DNA of 64,000 bases from Streptomyces sp. NBC_00102. GTDB taxonomy: Bacteria; Actinomycetota; Actinomycetes; Streptomycetales; Streptomycetaceae. The translations under genes were made by a program, and so were the position numbers. Under the pieces are notes generated by a model. The model was given only the letters and a program-made list of their open reading frames with translations. It did not search any database and was not told the origin of the DNA. The stretch spans positions 4,297,501-4,361,500 of the forward strand of contig NZ_JAPEMC010000001.1 in NCBI RefSeq assembly GCF_026343115.1. The letters are read 5' to 3'. Positions 50,884 to 58,900 of the stretch are shown piece after piece. Within the stretch, counting starts at the first letter, position 1. Each line of letters opens with the position of its first letter.

Positions 50884-51645
50884 GTGTCCAGCGGAAACAG
50901 CACCGGCACCGTCTCGCAGCAGGCAACCTCGGCCCGCCCGACCGTCGTACTCGTCCACGGCGCGTTCGCCGACGCCTCCAGCTGGTCCGGCGTCGTCCAG
51001 CGGCTGCGCCAGGACGGCAACCAGGTCGTCGCCGTGGCCAACCCCCTGCGCGGCCTGCACGACGACGCGGCCTACCTGCGCGGTGTGCTGGCGACCATCG
51101 AGGGCCCCGTGGTCCTGGCCGGCCACTCCTACGGCGGTTCCGTGATCAGCGAGGCCGCCACCGGGAACCCCGACGTCAAGGCGCTCGTCTACGTCGCCGC
51201 CTTCATCCCGGACACCGGTGAGAGCGCCGGCGTACTCGCCGCGAAGTTCCCCGGCAGCACCCTGGGCGACACCGTGGAGCCCGCCGCCTACCCGCTGCCC
51301 GACGGGAGCACCGGTACGGAACTCACCATCAGGCAGGACCTGTTCCACCACCAGTTCGCCGCCGACGTCCCCGCCGATACCGCCCTCGTCATGGCGGCCA
51401 CCCAGCGGCCGGTCTCCACCCGCGCCCTGGAGGAGCCCGCCGGCCAAGTGGCCTGGAACCTGGTCCCCGCGTACTCGCTCGTCTCCGGCCAGGACTTCAA
51501 CATCCCGCCGCAGGCCCAGCAGTGGATGGCCGAGCGGGCCGACGCCCACATCGTCACCGTCGACGGGGCCTCGCACGCCGCCACCGTCTCCGAGCCGGAG
51601 GCGGTCACCGACCTCATCCGCCGCGCGATCAGCGACATCGGCTGA
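50884..51645 (+). CDS. Alpha/beta hydrolase (salicylate-esterase/RsbQ-like type)
   Basis: A 253-residue cytoplasmic hydrolase. VVLVHGAFADASSWSGV supplies the oxyanion hole, AGHSYGGSVI the nucleophile elbow, and DGASHAATVSEPEAV the catalytic His. Between them lies a cap region (DLFHHQFAADVPADTALVMAATQRPVS in region). The GTG at 50884 follows CAGGAG. It lies 120 bp downstream of the first hydrolase on the same strand and is probably in the same OhrR-controlled operon. Related proteins are common next to OhrR/MarR regulators. Confidence 0.88.
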   Translation: MSSGNSTGTVSQQATSARPTVVLVHGAFADASSWSGVVQRLRQDGNQVVAVANPLRGLHDDAAYLRGVLATIEGPVVLAGHSYGGSVISEAATGNPDVKALVYVAAFIPDTGESAGVLAAKFPGSTLGDTVEPAAYPLPDGSTGTELTIRQDLFHHQFAADVPADTALVMAATQRPVSTRALEEPAGQVAWNLVPAYSLVSGQDFNIPPQAQQWMAERADAHIVTVDGASHAATVSEPEAVTDLIRRAISDIG

Positions 51646-51676
51646 TCCACCGGACCGAACCACCGGACCGATCCAC

Positions 51677-51702
51677 CGGGCCGGGCCTGCGGGCCCGGCC
51701 CG
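51677..51702 (+). terminator. Terminator after the hydrolase pair
   Basis: A perfect 11-bp stem (CGGGCCGGGCC/GGCCCGGCCCG) with a TGCG loop, 32 bases after the second hydrolase stop. Confidence 0.8.
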
Positions 51703-51865
51703 TGGTCGTACCCCGGACCCGCCGAGGCCCCTGCGCGGGGCCCGAAACGGCTGCGACACGGCCCCTTCATACGAATGATCGATCGGGGTGTTTCCCTACC
51801 GGACATCCGCGTTGATCACGGGACGCCGGACGTGTTCCGGCGCCCCTCCCGTGAAGGACCTCCCC

Positions 51866-53671
51866 TTGAGCACATCCGGTACATCCGACACATCCAGCGC
51901 CCCCGGCACATCAGGTACCTCCCGCAGGCGCTTCCTGAGCGCCGCTGCCGTCACCGGCTTCGGCGCCTCCCTCCCCGCGCTGCTGCCCGGCCCGGCCGCC
52001 GCCGCGACCCGCACCACCGACCAGCTCGGCGATGCCACCCGCGACTATCTGGAGACCCAGCGCAAGGCCGGTCTGGCGGCGCTCAAGCGCGGCACCGCCC
52101 TTCCCTTCCTCACCGGCACCCAGCTGGCCGCGATGCTGCTGGCCCGGGACGTCACCAGCACCCAGGTGACCAGGGCGTTCCTGGCCCGGATCGACGCCCT
52201 CAACGGCGACGGCATGTTCGCGGTGCCCTCCCGCAACCCCGACATCCCCGTCTTCGGCGACAACGGCAAACTCAACGCCTACGTGCGCACGACCTCCGAG
52301 CTGGCCCTCACCATCGCCAAGGCCGCCGACAAGGCGCTGGACGCGGCGGCGAAGGGCGGCGCACCCGTTCCGTTCGGCTGCGGCGTACCGGTGGCGCTCA
52401 AGGACATCTACGCCGTCAAGGACACCGAACTGACCATCGGCTGCCCGCTCGCGGCAGGGAACATCGCCACCGGCGACTCGGTCGTCGCCGAGCGGCTCCG
52501 CGCGGCCCACATGCCCATCCTGGGGCTCACCCACACCGGCCCGTGGACCAACGACGACACCTGCCCGCAGACCGCCAACCCGTGGAACCGCGACCTCTGC
52601 GTCGGCGGCTCCTCCGGCGGCTCGGCCGCCGCGATCGCGTCCCGGCTCGCCGTCGTCGCGACCGGCTCGGACACCGGCAACTCCCTGCGCAACCCGGCGC
52701 AGAACGTGGGAGTCGGTTCCATCAAGCCCAGTTACGGCCTGGTGCCCAAGTACGGCGTCACCGTGTCCAGCACCAGCCTGGACACCTGCGGCCCGATGGG
52801 CCGGTCGATGGCCGACGTGTCGATGCTGCTCGGCGTGATCGCCGGTCCCGACGCCCGCGATCCGCGCTCCGAGCAGGCTCCCGGCTTCCCCCACGGCTTC
52901 CCGCTGGCGCCGCGCCCCGGCCGCAAGCCCTTTGCCGGTCTGCGGATCGGCTCCACCGTGGAGACCGAGACCTCACCGGCCCGCGACAGGTGGACGGCGG
53001 GGATACTCGCCCGACTGCGGGCCGCCGTCGCGCAGTTCGAGGAGCTGGGCGCCGAGATCGTCCCGATCACCCCGCCCGCCTCCAACCTGGGCAACACGGC
53101 CTACTGGGCGGCCTCGGCCGTCGACCCGGTGACCGGTGCGAAGGTCTCGGCGAGCAGCGCGTATGCCAACGCCGAGAACGCCTGGACGCTTCGAGGGACC
53201 TACGCCGTGACGGCCGAGGAGGACGCGGCGATCGAAGGCGCCGTCCGCACCCGGTTCCGCACCTCGCTCGGCACCATGGAGACCCAGAAGCAGCAGCTCC
53301 AGCAGCGGGCCGCCGCGCTGACGGCCGCAGACCTCTTCGGTGCCCACCGGGTGCGCCGGGAGTACTCCGAGATGTGGGCGAAGGTCTTCGAGGAGAACGA
53401 CATCGTCGCCTGCCTCTGGCCCCAGAAGGTGCAGACACCGCCGGCCCGGGCCGACGACAGCACCGGCGGTTTCTCGGGCGTCGAGTCCAGCCGCCCGAAC
53501 ACCACGGGCTGGCCCTGCCTGAACCTCCCGGTGGGCCGCGACACGGACACCGGCATCCCGGTCGGCATCGACCTGGCCGCCCCGTACGGCGGCGACGCGA
53601 TCATCCTGCAACTGGCGATCGACTACCAGGAGCACCACCCCTACCACCTCGACATACCCACGGACCTGTGA
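51866..53671 (+). CDS. Tat-exported amidase (amidase signature family)
   Basis: A 601-residue enzyme. The N-terminus carries a twin-arginine signal (TSRRRFLSAAAVTGFGASLP, then PAAAA). The amidase signature is complete: catalytic Lys in VALKDIY, cis-Ser in GGSSGGSAAAIAS, and the nucleophile in GSDTGNSLRNPA (GNS instead of the usual GGS). A TTG at 51866 with GAAGGA upstream is the likeliest start; GTG 51851 has no site. It would act outside the cell on amides or peptides. Its stop overlaps the start of a 60-residue gene (TGATG). Confidence 0.85.
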   Translation: MSTSGTSDTSSAPGTSGTSRRRFLSAAAVTGFGASLPALLPGPAAAATRTTDQLGDATRDYLETQRKAGLAALKRGTALPFLTGTQLAAMLLARDVTSTQVTRAFLARIDALNGDGMFAVPSRNPDIPVFGDNGKLNAYVRTTSELALTIAKAADKALDAAAKGGAPVPFGCGVPVALKDIYAVKDTELTIGCPLAAGNIATGDSVVAERLRAAHMPILGLTHTGPWTNDDTCPQTANPWNRDLCVGGSSGGSAAAIASRLAVVATGSDTGNSLRNPAQNVGVGSIKPSYGLVPKYGVTVSSTSLDTCGPMGRSMADVSMLLGVIAGPDARDPRSEQAPGFPHGFPLAPRPGRKPFAGLRIGSTVETETSPARDRWTAGILARLRAAVAQFEELGAEIVPITPPASNLGNTAYWAASAVDPVTGAKVSASSAYANAENAWTLRGTYAVTAEEDAAIEGAVRTRFRTSLGTMETQKQQLQQRAAALTAADLFGAHRVRREYSEMWAKVFEENDIVACLWPQKVQTPPARADDSTGGFSGVESSRPNTTGWPCLNLPVGRDTDTGIPVGIDLAAPYGGDAIILQLAIDYQEHHPYHLDIPTDL

Positions 53672-53853
53672 TGACGATGACGACGACCGACCCCACCAAC
53701 GCCCGGCTGCGCGACATCGACATCCCGGTGATCATGCCGCGCTTCGATCTGACCCGACTCCCCGCCTTCGAGGAAGCCGTGTCCACCGGCGACATCCCGG
53801 CCGGCGCCTGCGCTCCGGCGGACAAGGGGAAGAGGCGCGGCGACTCCCGCTGA
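53671..53853 (+). CDS. 60-residue protein translationally coupled to the amidase
   Basis: Starts at ATG 53671, sharing one base with the amidase TGA. It reads MTMTTTDPTNARLRDIDIPV, IMPRFDLTRLPAFEEA and ends in a basic Cys-containing tail (ACAPADKGKRRGDSR). There is no signal or membrane segment. The overlap and the terminator that follows make it a real gene in my view. Role unknown; it might bind the amidase precursor. Confidence 0.6.
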   Translation: MTMTTTDPTNARLRDIDIPVIMPRFDLTRLPAFEEAVSTGDIPAGACAPADKGKRRGDSR

Positions 53854-53862
53854 ACCGCCGCC

Positions 53863-53896
53863 CGGTGCGGGCCCGTTCGTCGGCGGGCCCGCACCG
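53863..53896 (+). terminator. Terminator of the amidase operon
   Basis: A perfect 13-bp stem (CGGTGCGGGCCCG/CGGGCCCGCACCG) with an 8-base loop, starting 10 bases after the 60-residue gene. The rest of the gap to 54089 is without a supported gene. Confidence 0.85.
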
Positions 53897-54089
53897 GACG
53901 CTCAACGTCCCGCATGTGAGGCTCCGTTGAGGGCGGTATCCCGGACGACTCGCTAGAACGAACTCCGGTCCGCGCTCCGGGAGTCCTGGAGGGCGCAGTC
54001 GACGTCCAACCGGGACCGCCGCCCGTCAACGGGGCGCGCGGGCGGCCGGGAGGCTGAAGAGGGGCGCTGCCAGGGCCGGTTCGTGGGCC

Positions 54090-54887
54090 TCAGCCCGTAC
54101 GGGCGGCGATCTGCCCGGCGACGGGGAAGCGCCTCTCGCACGAGGGGCAGACCGCCTCGCCGAAGGCGTACGTCAGGGCGTCCGCCACCTCCGCGTGACC
54201 GTCAGCCAGTGCCATGCCGTGGAGACGGCGGCCGAGGCCGTCGAGGGCGTCCGGTGCGGCGGGACGGAGCGGGAGGGTCTCGACGTCGTCGGAGAGGGCG
54301 TAGTCCTGCGCCGTGCTGAAGAAGCCCCGCTCGCCCACGACCACCCAGACGGGGGCGCAGCACTCCGGATCGGGGCAGTCGAGCTCGTACTCCTCGTTGA
54401 CGATGCCCCAGAACAGGTCCTCCGCCCAGTGGATGTCGCCTTCCAGGCCGAGGAGGGCTTCCAGCAGGTAGCAGTAGTCGTTCCGGTCGGTGGTGGTCCG
54501 CCGCAGCCGGCCGGCCGCTGCCACCATGCGTGCGACCTCGGACGCGCGCCGTTGCCGCAGGTCGCGGGTTTCCCACCGCTGGTCGGCCTGGACGAGGAGA
54601 GCACCGGCGAGATGGAGGGCGGCAGCGGCCGTTCCGGCGTCGTCGCCGCGGGCCATGTCGCCCCCGGCCATGTCGCTCAGCGCGGTCATCACCAGCGGAT
54701 CGGACACGTCCAGGGTGCCGTTGTGGAAGAGCTCCGTCCACAGGTCGCTCCACGCCTGATCGTCCGGGCCGGTCGTGGCACGGTCCAGCAGGGCGGCCAG
54801 GCGGCCCGAACCGGCCATGCCCGCAAGGGAAGCGGGCGAGCCGGAGGAAGCGGGCGAGCCGGGGGAAGCGGCGGGGTCCGTAGTCAC
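54090..54887 (-). CDS. Hypothetical protein with two Cys clusters
   Basis: A 265-residue protein I do not recognise. The N-terminus is a low-complexity Ser/Pro/Ala/Gly repeat. A long helical centre (WSDLWTELFHNGTL, LAGALLVQADQRWETRDLRQRRASEVARM in region) leads to CPDPECCAPVWVVVG and, near the C-terminus, AVCPSCERRFPV. The latter two could form a zinc ribbon. Mostly acidic, no signal. The GTG at 54887 is chosen because of GGATG upstream; the start is uncertain. It lies downstream of a TetR gene on the same strand. Confidence 0.6.
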   Translation of the reverse strand: MTTDPAASPGSPASSGSPASLAGMAGSGRLAALLDRATTGPDDQAWSDLWTELFHNGTLDVSDPLVMTALSDMAGGDMARGDDAGTAAAALHLAGALLVQADQRWETRDLRQRRASEVARMVAAAGRLRRTTTDRNDYCYLLEALLGLEGDIHWAEDLFWGIVNEEYELDCPDPECCAPVWVVVGERGFFSTAQDYALSDDVETLPLRPAAPDALDGLGRRLHGMALADGHAEVADALTYAFGEAVCPSCERRFPVAGQIAARTG

Positions 54888-54943
54888 CCGGTCATCCAAG
54901 CACCGGCTTCCCGGCGCGAGGCTGCCGTCGGGCGGGACGTCCT

Positions 54944-55537
54944 TCAGCCCTCGAACAGCCCGTCCGCCACGGACCGGAACGCCTCCTCGGGGTCGCGGTC
55001 GCCCAGGAAGTCCGTGAGGTTGTGGCTCAGCAGCAGGGAGGCGAAGCCGTGTGCCAGGGACCAGGCGGCGATCCCCGTACGGCGGGCGTCCTCGGCGCTG
55101 GAGCCCTCGGGCGCCAAGCCGGCGACGCCCTCGCGGAGGGTGCGGGCGGCCCGTTCCCGCGCGGCGACGAGGGCGGGATCGTCGGCGCGGTACAGCTCGG
55201 GCTGGAACATCACCTGGAAGTGCGCCGGATGGCGGGCGGCGAACCGTACGTACCGGGCTCCGCGCTCCGTGAGGTCGGTGACCTCGGAGAGGGAGTCCGC
55301 GAAGAGGGTGTACGCCTCGGTCGCGACGGCCGTCAGCAGGCCTGTCCGGTCCTTGAAGTGGTGCGCGGGCGCGGCGTGCGAGACCCCGGCGCGGCGGGCC
55401 AGGTCGCGCAGGCTGAGCGCGGCCGGACCCTCCGCGGCGATCACGTCCACGGCCGCCGCGAGGAGCGTGCGCCGCAGATCGCCGTGGTGGTACGCGGGCT
55501 GGGGGGTGCCGCCGCTCGGGCCCTGGTCGGTGCTCAT
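54944..55537 (-). CDS. TetR-family transcriptional regulator
   Basis: A 197-residue repressor. The N-terminal HTH reads RRTLLAAAVDVIAAEGPAALSLRDLARRAGVSHAAPAHHFKDRTGLL in region, followed by a WHG/TetR_C_13-like ligand domain (RFAARHPAHFQVMFQPELY). ATG 55537. It is divergent from the SCO6745-like gene, and a 21-bp palindrome lies between them, so it most likely represses itself and that neighbour. The inducer is unknown. Confidence 0.92.
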   Translation of the reverse strand: MSTDQGPSGGTPQPAYHHGDLRRTLLAAAVDVIAAEGPAALSLRDLARRAGVSHAAPAHHFKDRTGLLTAVATEAYTLFADSLSEVTDLTERGARYVRFAARHPAHFQVMFQPELYRADDPALVAARERAARTLREGVAGLAPEGSSAEDARRTGIAAWSLAHGFASLLLSHNLTDFLGDRDPEEAFRSVADGLFEG

Positions 55538-55555
55538 GCTCGTACCGTACGCGGC

Positions 55556-55564
55556 ATCTAGTCA
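55556..55564. promoter_or_regulatory. Extra half site of the TetR operator
   Basis: ATCTAGTCA matches, in inverse sense, the right arm of the palindrome at 55605-55625. It lies 18 bases upstream of the TetR start, in its leader or promoter. Confidence 0.4.
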
Positions 55565-55604
55565 TTGACAAGTTCGGGGGGCGGGTGCACGCTGGGGATC
55601 TGAG

Positions 55605-55625
55605 TATCTAGACAGTGACTAGATA
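55605..55625. promoter_or_regulatory. 21-bp palindrome, likely TetR operator
   Basis: TATCTAG-N7-CTAGATA, with inner positions also largely symmetric (only one mismatched pair). It lies in the divergent promoter region, 28 bases before the SCO6745-like start and 67 before the TetR start. AT-rich against a GC-rich background. Confidence 0.7.
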
Positions 55626-55653
55626 GGTGCGGTCGCTCGCGGAGGTGGAGAGC

Positions 55654-56556
55654 ATGTCCGAGGAACTGGGGCGCGTCCGGCAGATGTGGCATCTGCTGGA
55701 GCCCCTGCACGCCGTCCTCTACTACGCGCCGGAGGCGTTCGAGGAGGCGGCGGCGCTGGGGTACGCCACCGATGAACGGTGGCCGAGCTACTTCGCCTGG
55801 AGGGCGGCCCCGGCGGGAGCGTCCGGCGGCGGTGGGCCCACGGCGGAGTACGTCACCGGGGCCTTCTACAGCTTCAGCCCGGAGATGGTGCGTGCGTACG
55901 TCCCCGGTGTCTGGGACACCGCCGGCCCGGAGGCGGTGCTCGCCGCGCGGGGCCGCGCCGTGGACCGTGCGTACCGGGCGCTGCTCACGGCATGGATCGA
56001 CGGTCCCGAGGCGGCCGAAGCGGCGACGCTCGCCCGCCGCGCCGCCGAGGCGGTCACCACCGCCGAACCGGACGTCGGCGCGGGCGAGCTCCCGCTCGGA
56101 GCCGCCAACTCCGCGCTTCCCTGGCCGGACGCCCCGCACCTCGTGCTCTGGCAGGCCGCCACGATCCTGCGGGAGCACCGGGGGGACGGCCACCTCGCCG
56201 CCCTGTGGGAGGCCGGACTCGACCCGGTCGAGGCGCTGGTCTCGTTCGCCGCCGTGGGCGCGGCCCCGGTTGCGGTGTTCGCGAGCCGGGGATGGGGCGA
56301 GAAGGAGTGGGCGGCCGCCCGGGAGCGGCTGGTGGCCCGGGGACTGCTTGCGGAGGACGGTACGGCGACGGAGGCAGGCCGGGCACTGCGTACGGAGGTG
56401 GAGCGGCGCACCGACGAGCGGGCCGCCGGACCGTGGCGCGCGCTCGGCGAGACCGACCGGGCCCGGCTCGCGGAGCTGCTGGGTACTCCGTGGCTGGAAA
56501 TCATCGGTTCCGGGCTGCTGCCCGCGGAGAACACCCTCGGCATCGGCAAGGTGTGA
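55654..56556 (+). CDS. SCO6745-family (SalK-like) protein
   Basis: A 300-residue protein. LLEPLHAVLYYAPEAFEEAAALGY near the N-terminus, YFAWRAAP, AAFYSF-like TGAFYSFSPEMVRAYVPGVW, and a C-terminal winged-helix-like block (ARERLVARGLLAEDGTATEAGRALRTEVERRTDE in region) match the family I know as SCO6745/SalK. Biochemical function is not known. GGAGGTGGAG precedes ATG 55654. It is presumably controlled by the divergent TetR protein. Confidence 0.75.
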   Translation: MSEELGRVRQMWHLLEPLHAVLYYAPEAFEEAAALGYATDERWPSYFAWRAAPAGASGGGGPTAEYVTGAFYSFSPEMVRAYVPGVWDTAGPEAVLAARGRAVDRAYRALLTAWIDGPEAAEAATLARRAAEAVTTAEPDVGAGELPLGAANSALPWPDAPHLVLWQAATILREHRGDGHLAALWEAGLDPVEALVSFAAVGAAPVAVFASRGWGEKEWAAARERLVARGLLAEDGTATEAGRALRTEVERRTDERAAGPWRALGETDRARLAELLGTPWLEIIGSGLLPAENTLGIGKV

Positions 56557-56565
56557 CAGCCCGTC

Positions 56566-56607
56566 GGGACCGCGGGGGCGGTGATGGCCGGGACCGCGGG
56601 GGCGGTG
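56566..56607. repeat. Two 18-bp direct repeats downstream of the SCO6745-like gene
   Basis: GGGACCGCGGGGGCGGTG occurs at 56566-56583 and 56590-56607, just after the stop at 56556. The rest of the 320-base gap to 56875 has no supported gene; an AT-rich patch around 56675-56690 (ACATATGGGCAGTATAT) may belong to the promoter of the next gene. Confidence 0.6.
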
Positions 56608-56875
56608 CCGGTCGGTGCGGGGGCCCGGGGCGAGCGGGGGCTGGAATGCGCGCCCGGGCCCCCGCTTTCCGTTACATATGGGCAGTATATCCGCGCGTGT
56701 CCCCCCTCCCGGGCCGGGGCCGGTACGGTCCGGCACCGAGGCCGGGCGGCACCGCGGTCCCGCGGCGCCACTGAGAGGCCGTGACGCACGGACCGAACGC
56801 CATGAATGGCAGACGGCGGGGAAGACGTCCGTAGGATTCCCGGGTTCGGCTCTCTCCCCGTCAGGACGGCTGCCA

Positions 56876-57658
56876 GTGATATCTCTCCGTACGTACCGCG
56901 TCGTCCTGCCCGCCCTGAGCGCGGTCGCCGTACTGGCCCTCGCCGGCTGCGACCCCGACGACCTCGCGGCCCCGGAGGGCACGCCGGGGGCCGGGGCGAA
57001 CGACGGCGGGCGGTCCACCGAGGGCTTCGGCGCGAGCCCGCTGGACAACCCCGACGGCACGAAGCCCGGCCTGGCCCCGCTCACCACCGACGCGGACCGG
57101 GCCGAGGCGCGGAAGGTCATCGACAAGGTGCTGACCAAGGGGCGCGGCCCCAAGACCGGTTACGACCGCGACGAGTTCGGCTCGGCGTGGAAGGACACGG
57201 TGAACGGCATAGCGCTGGCCCGCAACGGCTGCGACACCCGCAACGACCTCCTCAAGCGGGACGGTCAAGAGGTGCGCTTCCGCAGCGGCTCCGACTGCGT
57301 GGTCGCCTCGCTGACGCTCAAGGACCCGTACACCGGCACGACGATCGAGTGGACGAAGACGAAGGCCACGAAGATCCAGATCGACCATGTGATGCCCCTG
57401 TCGTACGACTGGCAGATGGGTGCCTCCCGCTGGAGCGACGCCAAACGCCAGCAGATCGCCAACGACCCGCTCAACCTCATCCCCGTCGACGGCCCCACCA
57501 ACGGTTCCAAGAGCGACTCCGGCCCCGCCGCCTGGCTCCCGCCGTACAAGCCGATCCGCTGCTCGTACGCGCTCCGCTTCGCCCAGGTCTCGCTCAAGTA
57601 CGACCTGCCGGTGACCACGGCCGACAAGGACATGATGCTGAAGCAGTGCGCGGGCTGA
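56876..57658 (+). CDS. HNH-endonuclease-family lipoprotein
   Basis: A 260-residue exported nuclease. The lipoprotein signal ends in LALAGC (Cys22). The nuclease part has a DUF1524/GmrSD-like HNH core: IQIDHVMPLSYDWQMGA, RQQIANDPLNLIPVDG, then NGSKSDSGPAAWLPP. These give the conserved D-H, N and K. Such proteins probably degrade DNA at the cell surface. GTG 56876 follows AGGACGG; longer starts lack sites. Paired terminators follow. Confidence 0.88.
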   Translation: MISLRTYRVVLPALSAVAVLALAGCDPDDLAAPEGTPGAGANDGGRSTEGFGASPLDNPDGTKPGLAPLTTDADRAEARKVIDKVLTKGRGPKTGYDRDEFGSAWKDTVNGIALARNGCDTRNDLLKRDGQEVRFRSGSDCVVASLTLKDPYTGTTIEWTKTKATKIQIDHVMPLSYDWQMGASRWSDAKRQQIANDPLNLIPVDGPTNGSKSDSGPAAWLPPYKPIRCSYALRFAQVSLKYDLPVTTADKDMMLKQCAG

Positions 57659-57669
57659 CGGGCTGACCC

Positions 57670-57693
57670 GGGGGGCCGCGGACGCGGCCCCCC
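57670..57693. terminator. Terminator after the HNH lipoprotein gene
   Basis: A perfect 10-bp stem GGGGGGCCGC/GCGGCCCCCC with a GGAC tetraloop, 12 bases after the stop. Confidence 0.85.
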
Positions 57694-57699
57694 GCACGC

Positions 57700-57735
57700 C
57701 GGACAGCGCCGAGCCCCCCGGCCCGGCGCTGTCCG
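57700..57735. terminator. Second hairpin in the convergent region
   Basis: A perfect 12-bp stem CGGACAGCGCCG/CGGCGCTGTCCG with a 12-base loop, directly after the first. It can serve the leftward lipoprotein gene that ends at 57819. Confidence 0.75.
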
Positions 57736-57818
57736 CCCCCCCCGTCCGGGCGCCCTCCGGCGCCCGCACCCGCCCGGCGCGTCCCCCGACGCACGCCGGG
57801 CCGTCTTCGGTGCTCGGC

Positions 57819-58595
57819 TCAGCCGAGGTCGACCATGTCCTCCGCGGCGGGCTTCTCGGCCACGACGGGCTTGTCGACGTCGGAGAAGGTCATCGTCATC
57901 GGTTCGTCGCCGCCCGTGGTGACGACCTGGAGGAGCTGCGGGTCGCCCTCGGTGGACACCAGGATCGTGTAGGTCTCCTCGCCGTCCTTCTCGGTCAGCC
58001 GGAGGGCGGGAGTGCCGTCGAGCGTCGTCGTGCCCGCCTTCTTCGCCTCGGTGTCACCCTCCTCGAACGCCGAGAGCAGCGAGGTGAGGTCGCAGAACTC
58101 GACCATGTCCTTGGTGTCCGGGTCGGAAGCCTTCTCGGCCATCCAGTGGTCGGCGACCGTGTCCACCGTGGCCTGGATGTCCGCCTCGGACTCGCCCTCG
58201 GACTGTGCGCGCAGCATCGTCTCGTCGAGCTTCATGTACACGGTCTCGCCGATCTTGATGATGGACATCGAGCCGTCGGCGCCCAGGTCCGTCGTGCCGG
58301 TGCACTTGCCGCCGTCGACGCTGGTGGAGAACTGGGCCTTCATCGGGGTGTCGGTCGAGCGCATGTCGACCGAGAGGCTCAGGGAAGTCGCCTTGTGGAT
58401 GTTCTTGAACGCCGCGCTGACGACATCGGGGCCCGACATGTCGGCGAACGGCTCCGTCGCCGGGGCGGCCGAAGACGCCGCGCCGCCCTTCTTTGCCTCC
58501 GCGGCGCTGTCGCCCCCCTCGCTGCCGCAGGCGGCGAGGGTGAGTACGGAGAGGGTGCAGACAGCGGCAGCGGCGGTACGCGCGACTCGGCGCAT
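57819..58595 (-). CDS. LppX/LprAFG-like lipoprotein
   Basis: A 258-residue lipoprotein. The signal reads MRRVARTAAAAVCTLSVLTL with lipobox LAAC. The mature part has a Ser/Ala linker, then a beta-rich domain (TSLSLSVDMRSTDTPMKAQFST, SMSIIKIGETVYMKLDE, ALRLTEKDGEETYTILVS) like LppX/LprG-type lipid-binding proteins and the DUF1396-like family in Streptomyces. It probably binds a lipid or senses the envelope. The ATG at 58595 follows GGAG. Confidence 0.82.
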   Translation of the reverse strand: MRRVARTAAAAVCTLSVLTLAACGSEGGDSAAEAKKGGAASSAAPATEPFADMSGPDVVSAAFKNIHKATSLSLSVDMRSTDTPMKAQFSTSVDGGKCTGTTDLGADGSMSIIKIGETVYMKLDETMLRAQSEGESEADIQATVDTVADHWMAEKASDPDTKDMVEFCDLTSLLSAFEEGDTEAKKAGTTTLDGTPALRLTEKDGEETYTILVSTEGDPQLLQVVTTGGDEPMTMTFSDVDKPVVAEKPAAEDMVDLG

Positions 58596-58900
58596 GGCGG
58601 TACTCCAGGAGAAGTCGGAAGGGGAAGCCGGAGGGAAGAGCGAGAAGGAAAGCGTGGGGAGGCGCGGCCCGAAGGCGCCCGGGCGTGCGGGCGTTGCCGG
58701 GCCTTTCGTCCCGGCGGGTATCCACCGGTGCGGGCACAGCTCCATCACAGCAGAGCCTGTGAACCGAGTCAACAAGGAATTGTGTGAACGATTGAAGCTT
58801 GCCTGTGAATCGATCGGTGCGGTGTGCGTCGGTATGCTCGCCTGCACGCGGCGCGGACGGTGGCGCGAACGGTGACGGTTCGGACCATGGGAGACAGCAC
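58596..58900. other. Divergent intergenic region with TGTGAA boxes
   Basis: A 305-base gap with no supported gene. TGTGAA occurs three times in direct orientation (58758, 58783 and 58804, spaced 25 and 21 bases) in an AT-rich patch upstream of the methylase gene. Confidence 0.4.
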
